From positions 1 through 64,000 of the forward strand of contig CACLAC010000002.1 of NCBI GenBank assembly GCA_902604785.1: 64,000 nt of DNA, given 5' to 3'. This stretch comes from an uncultured Pelagibacteraceae bacterium (GTDB lineage: Bacteria; Pseudomonadota; Alphaproteobacteria; Pelagibacterales; Pelagibacteraceae). Positions 26,689 through 35,074 of the stretch are shown here, piece after piece. The notes under the pieces were generated by a model. That model worked only from the letters and a program-made list of their open reading frames with translations, ran no database searches and was not told where the DNA came from. Both the position numbers and the translations under genes were made by a program. The stretch's first letter is position 1, and each line of letters begins with the position of its first letter.

Positions 26689-27446
26689 AACATTGCATGT
26701 AAAAAACTATCTTTAAATACTATAAAAATCATTGTTGCAATAATTATGTAGGGTCCAAAAGGTATTTGAGAGCTTAGTTTTTTTGATTTTTTTAATAAAT
26801 CTGGAATGACAATGATTAAAGCTGTAACTGATGAAAGAAAAATAACAAATGGAATTGAAATCCAGCCAAACCAAAAGCCAATAACTGCCAAAAGTTTTGC
26901 ATCACCTAATCCCATTCCTTCTTTGTTTCTAATTTTTTTATAAAAGACAATTAAAAACCAAATAATTCCATATCCTATTATTCCACCAAGCAAAGAATTT
27001 ATATAATTTGGAAAAATAGGGCTTAAGTTTGGGTCAAAAGATTTAAAAAATCCTAATGCCATCATAGGAAAAGTTAAAACATCCGGAATGATATAATGCT
27101 TTAGATCAATAAAAAAAATTATTAAAAACGATAAAAATAATATCATTAATAAAATTGTTGTAAGAGAAATTCCAAATAAATAATAAATAATTAAAAAAGA
27201 AATAATACTTATCGCTTCAACTATCAGATATTGAGTTGAAATTTTTTTTTTGCATTTGCTGCATTTTCCTCCAAGTATTAAATAAGATAAGACAGGTATA
27301 TTTTCATACCAAAATATTTTTTTTTTACACTTTGGGCAAAATGATCTTCCTTTGACAACTCCTCCTTTTAATGGAAGTCTATAAATGCAAACATTGGCAA
27401 AGCTTCCCCATAATGACCCTAGAATACCAACTAGTAAAAGATCCAC
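26685..27446 (-). CDS. pilD: Prepilin peptidase / N-methyltransferase PilD
   Basis: A 253-residue polytopic membrane protein. The N-terminal methyltransferase-associated domain has two Cys pairs (CPKCKKKIFW and CSKCKKKI). The aspartyl protease domain has one Asp in a KHYIIPD-type segment and the second in GMGLGDAKLL (GxGD). It cleaves and N-methylates the pilins and minor pilins listed above. It overlaps the beta-barrel gene by 4 bases and is divergent from the GAF-PP2C gene. Confidence 0.93.
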   Translation of the reverse strand: MDLLLVGILGSLWGSFANVCIYRLPLKGGVVKGRSFCPKCKKKIFWYENIPVLSYLILGGKCSKCKKKISTQYLIVEAISIISFLIIYYLFGISLTTILLMILFLSFLIIFFIDLKHYIIPDVLTFPMMALGFFKSFDPNLSPIFPNYINSLLGGIIGYGIIWFLIVFYKKIRNKEGMGLGDAKLLAVIGFWFGWISIPFVIFLSSVTALIIVIPDLLKKSKKLSSQIPFGPYIIIATMIFIVFKDSFLHAML

Positions 27447-27571
27447 GGGTATTTATTATAATTTTATATTTGATGTAATTTGAAGAAAACCATCAATAAC
27501 TAATTGGACTAATAAAACAGCATCTTGAAAATGTATATAAAGTCCAGGTGTATTAATGATTATTTCCATTC

Positions 27572-27601
27572 TTGTAATATTAATCAAAATCAGCTTAAAA
27601 T
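27572..27601 (+). promoter_or_regulatory. Candidate promoter for the GAF-phosphatase gene
   Basis: TTGTAA (27572-27577) and TAAAAT (27596-27601) are separated by 18 bases, just upstream of the ATG at 27615. The expected start point is only a few bases before the ATG, so the message would have a very short leader. Tentative because of the high background of such matches in AT-rich DNA. Confidence 0.3.
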
Positions 27602-27614
27602 ACTACCTTAATAA

Positions 27615-28907
27615 ATGTTTCTATTTAAACCAAAAAAACCTGATCCAAATAAAACAGATGCTAATCTTAAAGTAAACTTAGATCTCGAGATCATTACAAA
27701 AATGAATCAAGAATTTGCTGTATCTCTTGACTTAAATGAAACTCTAATGACAGCTCTAAAAGTTATAATTACAAGAATAAATGCTCAAGCTGCAAATATA
27801 TTTTTGATAAATGAAAAAAAGAAAAAATTTGAATGTATTGCATCATTACATCAAGATTATTTAGACGAATATGAGCTAGATCTTAAAGATGGAGTTATGG
27901 GTAAAGCAGTTGAACAAAGAAAATGTATTAGGGTTGGAAATGTTAGAAAAGATGTTAGAGAAATAGCTGAATTTTATTTTGATTTAGATAACAAAACTAA
28001 TTTTACAACATATTCAGTTTTATGTTCTCCATTAATTGCAGCCAATGAATGTATCGGTGTCATTCATTGTTTAAATAAAAAAACAGATGACAAGCTATTT
28101 ATCGAAGATGATAGACAGCTATTAGAAACTCTTTCTGCACCTGCTGCACTTGCTATTCGTAATGCAAAAATGGCTAAAGATATGGTTGAAAAAAATAAAA
28201 TACAAAAAGAAGTAGAAATTGTTGGTGAAATTCAAAAATCTCTTTTATCACAAAATAAAAAAGATGCCTTCCCTATTGCAGGAATTAATATCCCTGCAAA
28301 AGTAGTATCTGGAGATTTTTATAATTTTGCAGATTTAGGAGATGGTAAATATGGTTTTGGTGTAGCCGATGTATCAGGTAAAGGAATTAAATCTTCTCTT
28401 TTAATGTCAAAAGCATCAAGTCTTTATCGATGTTTGAGTAAGACAAATTTTTCAGCCGCAGATTTATTAATACAATTAAATAATGAAATTTGTGAAACCA
28501 TTTCCCGAGGTATGTTTGTAACAATGCTCATTGGAATTTATGACAGTAATAAAAAAGAATTGTTACTATCAAGCGCAGGTCATGAACCTCCAATAATATT
28601 TGCTAAAGATGGAACTTTTACAAATTATAGTGAAGCCGGTCCTCCCTTAGGAATTATGCCAAAAACTAAATATACTGAACACACTATACCTTTTACAGAT
28701 AGTTCAATGTATATTTTCACTGATGGAATTACAGAAATAAAAAATCCAAATGGTGAAATGCTAGGATCAGAAGGTTTTCAAAATTATATTAAAAAGTATC
28801 AAGCAAGTCCTAATAATGAAAGACTAAAAACTATGATTGATGATATTTTGAATGCAGGTCATATTCAAAAGGATGATTTAACAATTGTAGTAGTTGATGG
28901 AAAATAA
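27615..28907 (+). CDS. GAF-domain PP2C (SpoIIE/RsbU-type) phosphatase
   Basis: A 430-residue cytoplasmic protein. Residues about 30-195 form a GAF domain (ITRINAQAANIFLINEKKK, VLCSPLIAANECIGVIHCLN). Residues about 205-430 form a SpoIIE-type PP2C phosphatase with all the expected motifs (VVSGDFYNFADL, DVSGKGIKSSLLMSKA, RGMFVTMLIGIYD, SSAGHEPPIIF, FTDGITEI, KDDLTIVVVD). The architecture matches RsbU/RsbP-like regulators in which a sensory domain controls dephosphorylation of an STAS protein. It is the third PP2C in the window and a candidate regulator of the STAS protein at 6250. The GAF ligand is unknown. Confidence 0.9.
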   Translation: MFLFKPKKPDPNKTDANLKVNLDLEIITKMNQEFAVSLDLNETLMTALKVIITRINAQAANIFLINEKKKKFECIASLHQDYLDEYELDLKDGVMGKAVEQRKCIRVGNVRKDVREIAEFYFDLDNKTNFTTYSVLCSPLIAANECIGVIHCLNKKTDDKLFIEDDRQLLETLSAPAALAIRNAKMAKDMVEKNKIQKEVEIVGEIQKSLLSQNKKDAFPIAGINIPAKVVSGDFYNFADLGDGKYGFGVADVSGKGIKSSLLMSKASSLYRCLSKTNFSAADLLIQLNNEICETISRGMFVTMLIGIYDSNKKELLLSSAGHEPPIIFAKDGTFTNYSEAGPPLGIMPKTKYTEHTIPFTDSSMYIFTDGITEIKNPNGEMLGSEGFQNYIKKYQASPNNERLKTMIDDILNAGHIQKDDLTIVVVDGK

Positions 28908-28913
28908 AATTAA

Positions 28914-29927
28914 TTAATCCCCTTCGTAAGCTGTTCCAATAATTTCACCAGATCCCTCCATTCTCTCAACTGTGACAGCAAACTGTGCTTCGGTTGATCC
29001 TTGAATTGCATGACCACCTTCTAGAATCAAAGTTCCAAGTCCTGTGCTTTCACTTGTGGCAGTAGTAAATTTACCATAATGAAAAACACCGTGTTCTGAT
29101 GCAACTTCTACACAAGCGGCCATACAAATAGGTGCAGTTGTATCATGATTGTAAATATTAATTAGTTGTTGTCTCGTTTTATGTGTTGATGCTTGTAGTG
29201 TAGAGTTGGATGCTAACAAGGTATCATGACCAGTATCAAACATATCAGAAGCAGTCTCGCCTTCACTCGTCATTAATCTTCTAGTTTCTTCAGCTACTAC
29301 AGGTACTGAGTTAAAAGTAGCAGCTCCAGTATTCCAATCGTAACGTTTTTCTCCATTACCATCATGTACTAAAGTGATTTTTGCCGACATATCAGCACTT
29401 ACTTCTCCCTTTTTAAAGTTAACATAAACTTTTCCTCTCATTTGTTGAGCTGCAGTTGCATCGAATACTTCATTGTCAGTATGATAAGTTTTTGAATCGT
29501 AAGTGGTTTTTTTAGTGAGCGTTACCCATCCAGTATCGTAAACAATTGTATCTTGATCTAAAGTAGGCACATAATCTTCAGCTAATTCAGTTATATTACT
29601 TTCCATTTGAGATAAAGCTGCAGAAATTGAATCGCTGTCAGTTGATGTCATGTTAGCTAAGATTTCAGCTGCAGAAGAGTCTATTTTAAGATTAAATTTT
29701 TCAGCATCTGCTTTAATGTCTTTTTTTAAGTCAGATGAATTAATAATGCTAGAAGTTTTAACATTTATATTTTTAATGTTTCCATTATTTGTTGCACTAT
29801 GACTTAAAGAATTAGCAATTTGATTAAGTGTTGTTGACGGTGTAGGAATTGAAATTCCTGCAAAACTGTAAGATTTAAAAAGTAAAATTATAATAACTGT
29901 ATTGATAAAAAAATAATTCTTTTTCAT
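28914..29927 (-). CDS. Exported protein of unknown function, paralogue of the next gene
   Basis: A 337-residue protein with a signal peptide (MKKNYFFINTVIIILLFKSYSFAG), a Ser/Asn/Ala-rich helical region at about 25-115 and a beta-rich C-terminal domain at about 120-337 (KVYVNFKKGEVSADMSAKITLV), ending GTAYEGD. It is clearly paralogous to 29950-31008: same SIPTPSTTLNQIA.SLSHSA start, YVPTLDQDTIVY motif and C-terminus. There is no lipobox or anchor. It follows the FecR and TPR-barrel genes and may be a cargo of the barrel, by analogy to Slam-exported beta-rich proteins; that is inference. Family not recognised. Confidence 0.75.
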   Translation of the reverse strand: MKKNYFFINTVIIILLFKSYSFAGISIPTPSTTLNQIANSLSHSATNNGNIKNINVKTSSIINSSDLKKDIKADAEKFNLKIDSSAAEILANMTSTDSDSISAALSQMESNITELAEDYVPTLDQDTIVYDTGWVTLTKKTTYDSKTYHTDNEVFDATAAQQMRGKVYVNFKKGEVSADMSAKITLVHDGNGEKRYDWNTGAATFNSVPVVAEETRRLMTSEGETASDMFDTGHDTLLASNSTLQASTHKTRQQLINIYNHDTTAPICMAACVEVASEHGVFHYGKFTTATSESTGLGTLILEGGHAIQGSTEAQFAVTVERMEGSGEIIGTAYEGD

Positions 29928-29949
29928 CTAAAGACAAATATTAATTTAA

Positions 29950-31008
29950 TTAATCGCCTTCGTATGCTTTTCCAGTTATAGAACCAGAAGCTTCGTGTCT
30001 TTCTATTGAGGCAACAAATCCTGCTTCATCAGAATTATCATCATGATGACCGGCTTCGACTGCAATTTCTCCTAAAGCAGTTCCGCCCTCTGATGGTGTT
30101 GTGAATTTTCCATACATATATACAGATTCCCAAGCATCTTGATTGCCACCATCATTATCATGATTATACTCGCTAGCACGGTTCTCTGCACTATCCCACC
30201 AAGATCCCGTACAGCATGACGCTTGAAGTGCAGTTGCACTTGCTTTCATTGTATTATGTTCGCCACTTGCTGGTTGGTCAAATCCAGTACCAGTAACTCC
30301 AAACGTTTGTGATATTCTTCTAGCTTCATCAGCTACTACTGGCACATCATCAAACGCTGCAGTACCAGATGTATATGAAATTGCTTGTTGAGTGTTAGCA
30401 GCCGCATTATTTGTTTCTTCAACTAGAGTAAGTTTTACTTCCATATCGGCCCACATTTCTCCTTTTTTAAAGTTAACATACACTTTACCTTTAGCCATTT
30501 GATCAACACCTTCTGTAAATACGTCGTGTGTGGTAGCGTAATCAAAATTTGTCATAGCTGAAGGATTTGCGCCTGCCTGAGCTCCAACTTTTTTTAATGC
30601 AAACCATTCTGTTTCATAGACAATTGTATCTTGATCTAAAGTTGGAACATAATCATAACCTAATCCCCTGATATTGCTGTCCAATTGAGCCATTGCTTTT
30701 GAAATTGATGCAGAACTTGAAGTATCGACACTTGCTAAAATCGTTGCTGCTTCGGTATCTATGCTTAAACCAAATTTAGCAGCAGTCGCTTTGATACCTG
30801 CTGTTAATTGTGAAGAATTAAGTAAAGATGAAGTGGCACTAGATACATTTGAATTAGTTTGGGCATTATTTTTTGCAGAATGACTCATTGAGCTTGCAAT
30901 TTTATTAATCGCTGTAGATGGCGTAGGAGTTGATACTCCTGCAAAAACATAAGAATTAAAAAAGAAAATAATAAAAATTGATTTAATTATTAGTAAAGTT
31001 TTTTTCAT
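29950..31008 (-). CDS. Exported protein of unknown function, paralogue of 28914-29927
   Basis: A 352-residue protein with a signal peptide ending YVFAG. Regions shared with its neighbour are VSTPTPSTAINKIASSMSHSA, YVPTLDQDTIVYE, KVYVNFKKGEMWADMEVKLTLV and GSITGKAYEGD. It carries a CC pair (ASCCTGSWW) where the paralogue has IC..AC. The helical N-terminal half plus all-beta C-terminal half suggests a stalk and a ligand-binding barrel, but this is a visual impression. It lies 1 base after the FecR-domain gene and 22 bases before its paralogue, so it is an operon member. Confidence 0.75.
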   Translation of the reverse strand: MKKTLLIIKSIFIIFFFNSYVFAGVSTPTPSTAINKIASSMSHSAKNNAQTNSNVSSATSSLLNSSQLTAGIKATAAKFGLSIDTEAATILASVDTSSSASISKAMAQLDSNIRGLGYDYVPTLDQDTIVYETEWFALKKVGAQAGANPSAMTNFDYATTHDVFTEGVDQMAKGKVYVNFKKGEMWADMEVKLTLVEETNNAAANTQQAISYTSGTAAFDDVPVVADEARRISQTFGVTGTGFDQPASGEHNTMKASATALQASCCTGSWWDSAENRASEYNHDNDGGNQDAWESVYMYGKFTTPSEGGTALGEIAVEAGHHDDNSDEAGFVASIERHEASGSITGKAYEGD

Positions 31009-31009
31009 T

Positions 31010-31588
31010 TTAATTTGTTACCATCGCTTCATATCCAGGATTAGTAATATTTACAGATGTAATTCCATCTGAAAGTATTAGATTTCCAGGTATCATTCCT
31101 AAAGTATTTGCAGGTCCCGGCCCTAACAACACAACAGTACTCTTATCATTAGACTCTGATAGTACAACAAATTCTGTACCACGAGCTCCTAGAGTGCCTG
31201 AAGGAATTTTAACTTCTAAATTGTCAGGATTTTTATTACTAATTTGCCCTGTTATAAATTTTACTGTTCCAGATTTAACGTTTGAAACAAAAGATCCATC
31301 ATGACTATTAGGATCATATATAAATTCATCAATTGTTAACTCGGTATCTTCACCAAGTGTTAATACTGTCTGATCTAAGAATAATATTTGAGCATTCGAC
31401 TGCGCCTCTGAAATTATTGTATCTCCGTAAAATATTTTTGAACCATTAATGAGTTTTTCATTATTTTGGTTTTTGATATCTCCAATAGCAGCTCCGATTA
31501 CTCCAATAAATTCTGAAGTACTGGCATTTGCTGTATTTGTCCCTATCAAAAAGATAAGTGAAAAAATAAGCTTTTTAAAATAGTCCAT
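31010..31588 (-). CDS. FecR-domain exported protein (short form)
   Basis: A 192-residue protein with a signal peptide (MDYFKKLIFSLIFLIGTNTANA) and a FecR domain at about 45-165: GSKIFYGDTIISEAQSNAQILFLD, TELTIDEFIYDP, GTVKFITGQISNKNPDNLEVKIP, GTLGARGTEF. The free-standing, TM-less form differs from FecR anti-sigma regulators, which carry an N-terminal cytoplasmic anti-sigma domain. No FecI-like sigma factor is adjacent. It overlaps the TPR-barrel gene by 14 bases. Paralogous to the FecR region of 35075-36256. It probably acts in the periplasm; partner unknown. Confidence 0.82.
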   Translation of the reverse strand: MDYFKKLIFSLIFLIGTNTANASTSEFIGVIGAAIGDIKNQNNEKLINGSKIFYGDTIISEAQSNAQILFLDQTVLTLGEDTELTIDEFIYDPNSHDGSFVSNVKSGTVKFITGQISNKNPDNLEVKIPSGTLGARGTEFVVLSESNDKSTVVLLGPGPANTLGMIPGNLILSDGITSVNITNPGYEAMVTN

Positions 31589-32894
31589 TTAAATTTAACC
31601 TTTTTGTTAAACCAATTGTTCCATAGTTTCTCGCTATATCATGGTTTAATATATTTGAACTTACATCAGAAAGTCTAGCATTTAAAGTGTAAAATAGACT
31701 ATCATCTAACTTGAATCTTTTTAAAAATGGTATCAATTTAACCACTTGTCCTTCAAGAGATATTGCCGCAACTAAACTTTCGTCCTTTCTAATAATTGTA
31801 GGACTAACAAATGATTCTATTTCATCATAGTCATTTTTAAGAAATGTCCCTCTTAATTTCAATGTTCCAAAGGGTAGTATTTGGGAAAGAGTAAGGTTTA
31901 TACCTGTTGAGTCGTAACTATCAAATTCTTTTTTAGATTCAGTTCTGCCCCAAATAAGTTTTGTTCCTAACTGAGTTTTTTTAGTTAGATTATAATTATA
32001 TCTAATAAAACTTGAGTAGGCTCCACTATCATTATCTGCAGCCGTATCAAAAGCTGCATTTTGAACATAAGAAGTATCTGAATAACTTAGGCCATAATTC
32101 AAATTATTTTTTTCATTTATGATATATGTATTGTTTATACCAAGACCCATTGTGTCATAGTCTGCCTGCTTTCTATAATTTGGTTTAGTCCAAAAAACAT
32201 ATGGTGAAATATAATGTTTGTCTTTTGCTTTAAAATAACTCACTGAGGATGAAACAACATCATTATCACCTTTAATTTTTTTGTTAATTGTATTTATGTC
32301 TAGGCCTAAATTAAAAAATAATGATGAACTTTCATCTATGTTTTTTCCAACTGTTAGCGAGCCCGCTCTTGTATAAGTTTTGTCATATTTAACAACTAAT
32401 CTACTATCAACTGTCGTATATGGAATTTTACTGTCATCTTGTAATAATTTATGAGATTTTGTAACTCCACTAATATTATCTTCTTCAGTTTGAGAATATT
32501 TTATATCTAAGTAAGCAAACCATTTGCTTTCCTTTTTTTTCTCTCCGGTATTGGATAATAATTCTGCTATTAGCTTTCTTGTTTCAACTGAAGTATTTGG
32601 ATCATTCATCATAGTTTTTACCATCAAATCAACTTTAACTGCTGAGTCCATCTTAATTAAAATAGATAACAAATATAATTTAATGTCAGTATTAGAAGGA
32701 TAAAGCATGCTTAATCTTTCAAGCGTAGAAATAGTTAATTTAAGATTTCCAGAACTTTCCTGTTGTTTTGCGTAATTTAAATTTAATTCAAGATCTGTGG
32801 GATTATCTAAAATTTCTTTATATGTAATTGTAGCAGCAAAAGAATTTGCTGAAATAAAAAGAAAAATTAAACATACTTTTAATAATTGTTTCAT
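31575..32894 (-). CDS. TPR + outer-membrane beta-barrel protein (Slam-like), copy B
   Basis: A 439-residue protein: a signal peptide (MKQLLKVCLIFLFISANSFA), TPR-like helices at about 25-130 (LNLNYAKQQESSGNLKLTISTLERLSMLYP), then about 300 residues of alternating beta-strands ending RLNLNGLF. N-terminal periplasmic TPRs followed by a C-terminal barrel is the architecture of Slam (surface lipoprotein assembly modulator, DUF560) proteins, which export beta-rich cargo. Two exported beta-rich proteins lie downstream in the same run, which fits. The assignment rests on architecture and context, not a recognised signature. Paralogous to 36390-37727. Confidence 0.65.
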   Translation of the reverse strand: MKQLLKVCLIFLFISANSFAATITYKEILDNPTDLELNLNYAKQQESSGNLKLTISTLERLSMLYPSNTDIKLYLLSILIKMDSAVKVDLMVKTMMNDPNTSVETRKLIAELLSNTGEKKKESKWFAYLDIKYSQTEEDNISGVTKSHKLLQDDSKIPYTTVDSRLVVKYDKTYTRAGSLTVGKNIDESSSLFFNLGLDINTINKKIKGDNDVVSSSVSYFKAKDKHYISPYVFWTKPNYRKQADYDTMGLGINNTYIINEKNNLNYGLSYSDTSYVQNAAFDTAADNDSGAYSSFIRYNYNLTKKTQLGTKLIWGRTESKKEFDSYDSTGINLTLSQILPFGTLKLRGTFLKNDYDEIESFVSPTIIRKDESLVAAISLEGQVVKLIPFLKRFKLDDSLFYTLNARLSDVSSNILNHDIARNYGTIGLTKRLNLNGLF

Positions 32895-32941
32895 GAATCG
32901 AGAATTTAAATTTTTTTTATGAGTGTATCTTAATAAACTTT

Positions 32942-35008
32942 TTAATTCTTCTTTTTTTTTCTATCTATAATATCTGTATTTTTAAGATCTAGGGCTAAAC
33001 AAGTTATATCATCTCTTAATTTATCAATGCCCCAGTTAAGTTCTGAAGCTATAGAATCTACTATCTTTTTAGGTGTAATATCATCTATATCTTTTACTAT
33101 TCTTTCAACTCCTTCTGCTCCGAGTTCTTGACCATTTTCTAAATATCCTTCTGTTACTCCATCAGTGTAAACTATAAATGATTTTTCGTTTAAATTTATA
33201 GTTTTTGATTTAACCATAGATTCGGCAAAATATTTTATAATGCCAATTGGCGGTAGTTCAGATTTTATAAATTCAAAATTTTTATCTTTATCTACAACCA
33301 TAATACTTTCATGGCCTGCATTTACAAAAGTTACTTCTTTTGTTTTTACATTAAATTTACCAAACACAGCTGTTACAAACATTCCCTTAAATTTTGCTTC
33401 AACTATTTCGTTATTTACAAGATAAACAACTTTTTCTAGTGGAAATGATAAATTAGAAAGAGTTCTAAAAGTTGAAGATGCTTTGGCCATATACATTCCA
33501 GCTTTAACTCCTTTTCCAGATACATCGGCTAAAGTAAAATAATATTCATCTTGTCCTACGCTAATTACATCAAAATAATCTCCCGAGACATCTCTTGCAG
33601 GAATATTTCTTGCATATACAAAATTTTCAAATTTTGAAATATCTGGGAATAAACTTTTTTGTACACCTCCTGCTAGTTCTCTTTCTTTCAATAATTTTGC
33701 TTCTTTTTGTAGATTTTCTAGTGCCATTTTATTTTCTTCAATAAATCTAAAATATAGCCCGGTTAAGAAAGTAATTGTAAGCATAAAGATTGGGTAGCTA
33801 ATATCGATTAATTCTGATCTTAAAATAAAAATACTAAAACCAATTATAATTACTGTAATTAAACTTACAAAAAAAATTGATAAACTGTACTTAGGTTTTA
33901 ATTTTTGCGATAAAAAAAACGTTATAAAGGCTACGATAATTGAGAATAATAATTCGAAAACATATATATTTGGATTTCTTAATAGATAAGATTTATCTAA
34001 AATATTTTCAATTACATTTGCATGAACTTCAACACCTGGTAAAGTAATACCTAAAGGAGTTTTAACTAAATCAAACAATCCTTGAGCAGAAGCTCCTATC
34101 AAAACAAACTTATTTTCAAACCTTGATTTATCGAAATTTCCTTCAAATACTGAACTGGCAGATATATATTGGCTCTTTAGAGGTTGTTTGTACCTAATCC
34201 AAAAAATTCCATTTGGGTCTGTTAAAATCTTATGAGGTCTAACGCTAATTCTGTTTATTCCAATCTCATCCAATTCAACATATAAATTTTTTTGATTTAA
34301 ACCGACACGGACCATTTCGAGTCCCATTGTAGGATATATTTTTTTATTAAAACGTAAGATTAAAGGTAAAGATCTTATAATACCGTCAGTTTGGTCTAGG
34401 AATGAGATGGATCCAAGACCTTTTACACTTTTCTCTAATTTTTCAAGTGATCCTATAGAATACGGATAGTTAAAAGTATGTAGTTTTGGATCACCACCTT
34501 TAGATAAAAATCTTGCTTTTGATTTACGATCATAACTTGAATGTGATGATACGTTGCTTCCTAAAACTGCAAGAACTGATTTTGAATTTTCTAACTGTTT
34601 TCTAAATCTTTCATCATGTCCTTTTATATTAGTTAAATAATTTATTACATCGCCAGATAATATATTGTAGGACTTGATTATTTCTTCGGGACTTTGTTTA
34701 TCTTTTTCACTAAAAAATACATCGAATCCAATTGCCTTTGGATTTGCTTGATTAACATTTTCAATTATTTTTGCAAAAACAGATCTGCTCCAAGGAAATT
34801 GTCCAAATGTTCCTAAACTTTTTTCATCTATATCGATAATAATTACTTCGGAGTCTTGTTTGGTTAAGGGTATAATTTTTTGATATAAATCAAAACTTAA
34901 ATAAGAAATTGATTTTATAAAATTTGGATTAAATGTTTTTAGTGATATTAAAAGAATCAATAATAAGAAAAAAATTAGGTAATTTTTAAATTTTAATAAA
35001 GGTTTCAC
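32942..35008 (-). CDS. CHASE2-domain PP2C (SpoIIE/RsbU-type) phosphatase
   Basis: A 688-residue membrane sensor phosphatase. It has an N-terminal TM (about 10-28) and an extracytoplasmic CHASE2 domain at about 40-330 (DSEVIIIDIDEKSLGTFGQFPWSR, ANPKAIGFDVFFSE, FENKFVLIGASAQGLFDLVKTP, LPGVEVHANVIENIL). Three TM helices follow at about 345-420, then a coiled linker (ENLQKEAKLLKERELAGG). The PP2C domain at about 450-680 shows DVSGDYFDVISV, DVSGKGVKAGMYMAKA, NAGHESIMVV, YTDGVTEGY and DDITCLAL. It sits between the two TPR-barrel/FecR pairs. CHASE2 and FecR genes are frequent neighbours in other genomes, as I recall. The likely output is an STAS protein. Confidence 0.92.
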   Translation of the reverse strand: MKPLLKFKNYLIFFLLLILLISLKTFNPNFIKSISYLSFDLYQKIIPLTKQDSEVIIIDIDEKSLGTFGQFPWSRSVFAKIIENVNQANPKAIGFDVFFSEKDKQSPEEIIKSYNILSGDVINYLTNIKGHDERFRKQLENSKSVLAVLGSNVSSHSSYDRKSKARFLSKGGDPKLHTFNYPYSIGSLEKLEKSVKGLGSISFLDQTDGIIRSLPLILRFNKKIYPTMGLEMVRVGLNQKNLYVELDEIGINRISVRPHKILTDPNGIFWIRYKQPLKSQYISASSVFEGNFDKSRFENKFVLIGASAQGLFDLVKTPLGITLPGVEVHANVIENILDKSYLLRNPNIYVFELLFSIIVAFITFFLSQKLKPKYSLSIFFVSLITVIIIGFSIFILRSELIDISYPIFMLTITFLTGLYFRFIEENKMALENLQKEAKLLKERELAGGVQKSLFPDISKFENFVYARNIPARDVSGDYFDVISVGQDEYYFTLADVSGKGVKAGMYMAKASSTFRTLSNLSFPLEKVVYLVNNEIVEAKFKGMFVTAVFGKFNVKTKEVTFVNAGHESIMVVDKDKNFEFIKSELPPIGIIKYFAESMVKSKTINLNEKSFIVYTDGVTEGYLENGQELGAEGVERIVKDIDDITPKKIVDSIASELNWGIDKLRDDITCLALDLKNTDIIDRKKKKN

Positions 35009-35074
35009 ATTAAGAACTTAACCTTAATAAAACTAAAGTAAATATAGCAAAAAAGAGAAAGATTTTAGTGTTTA

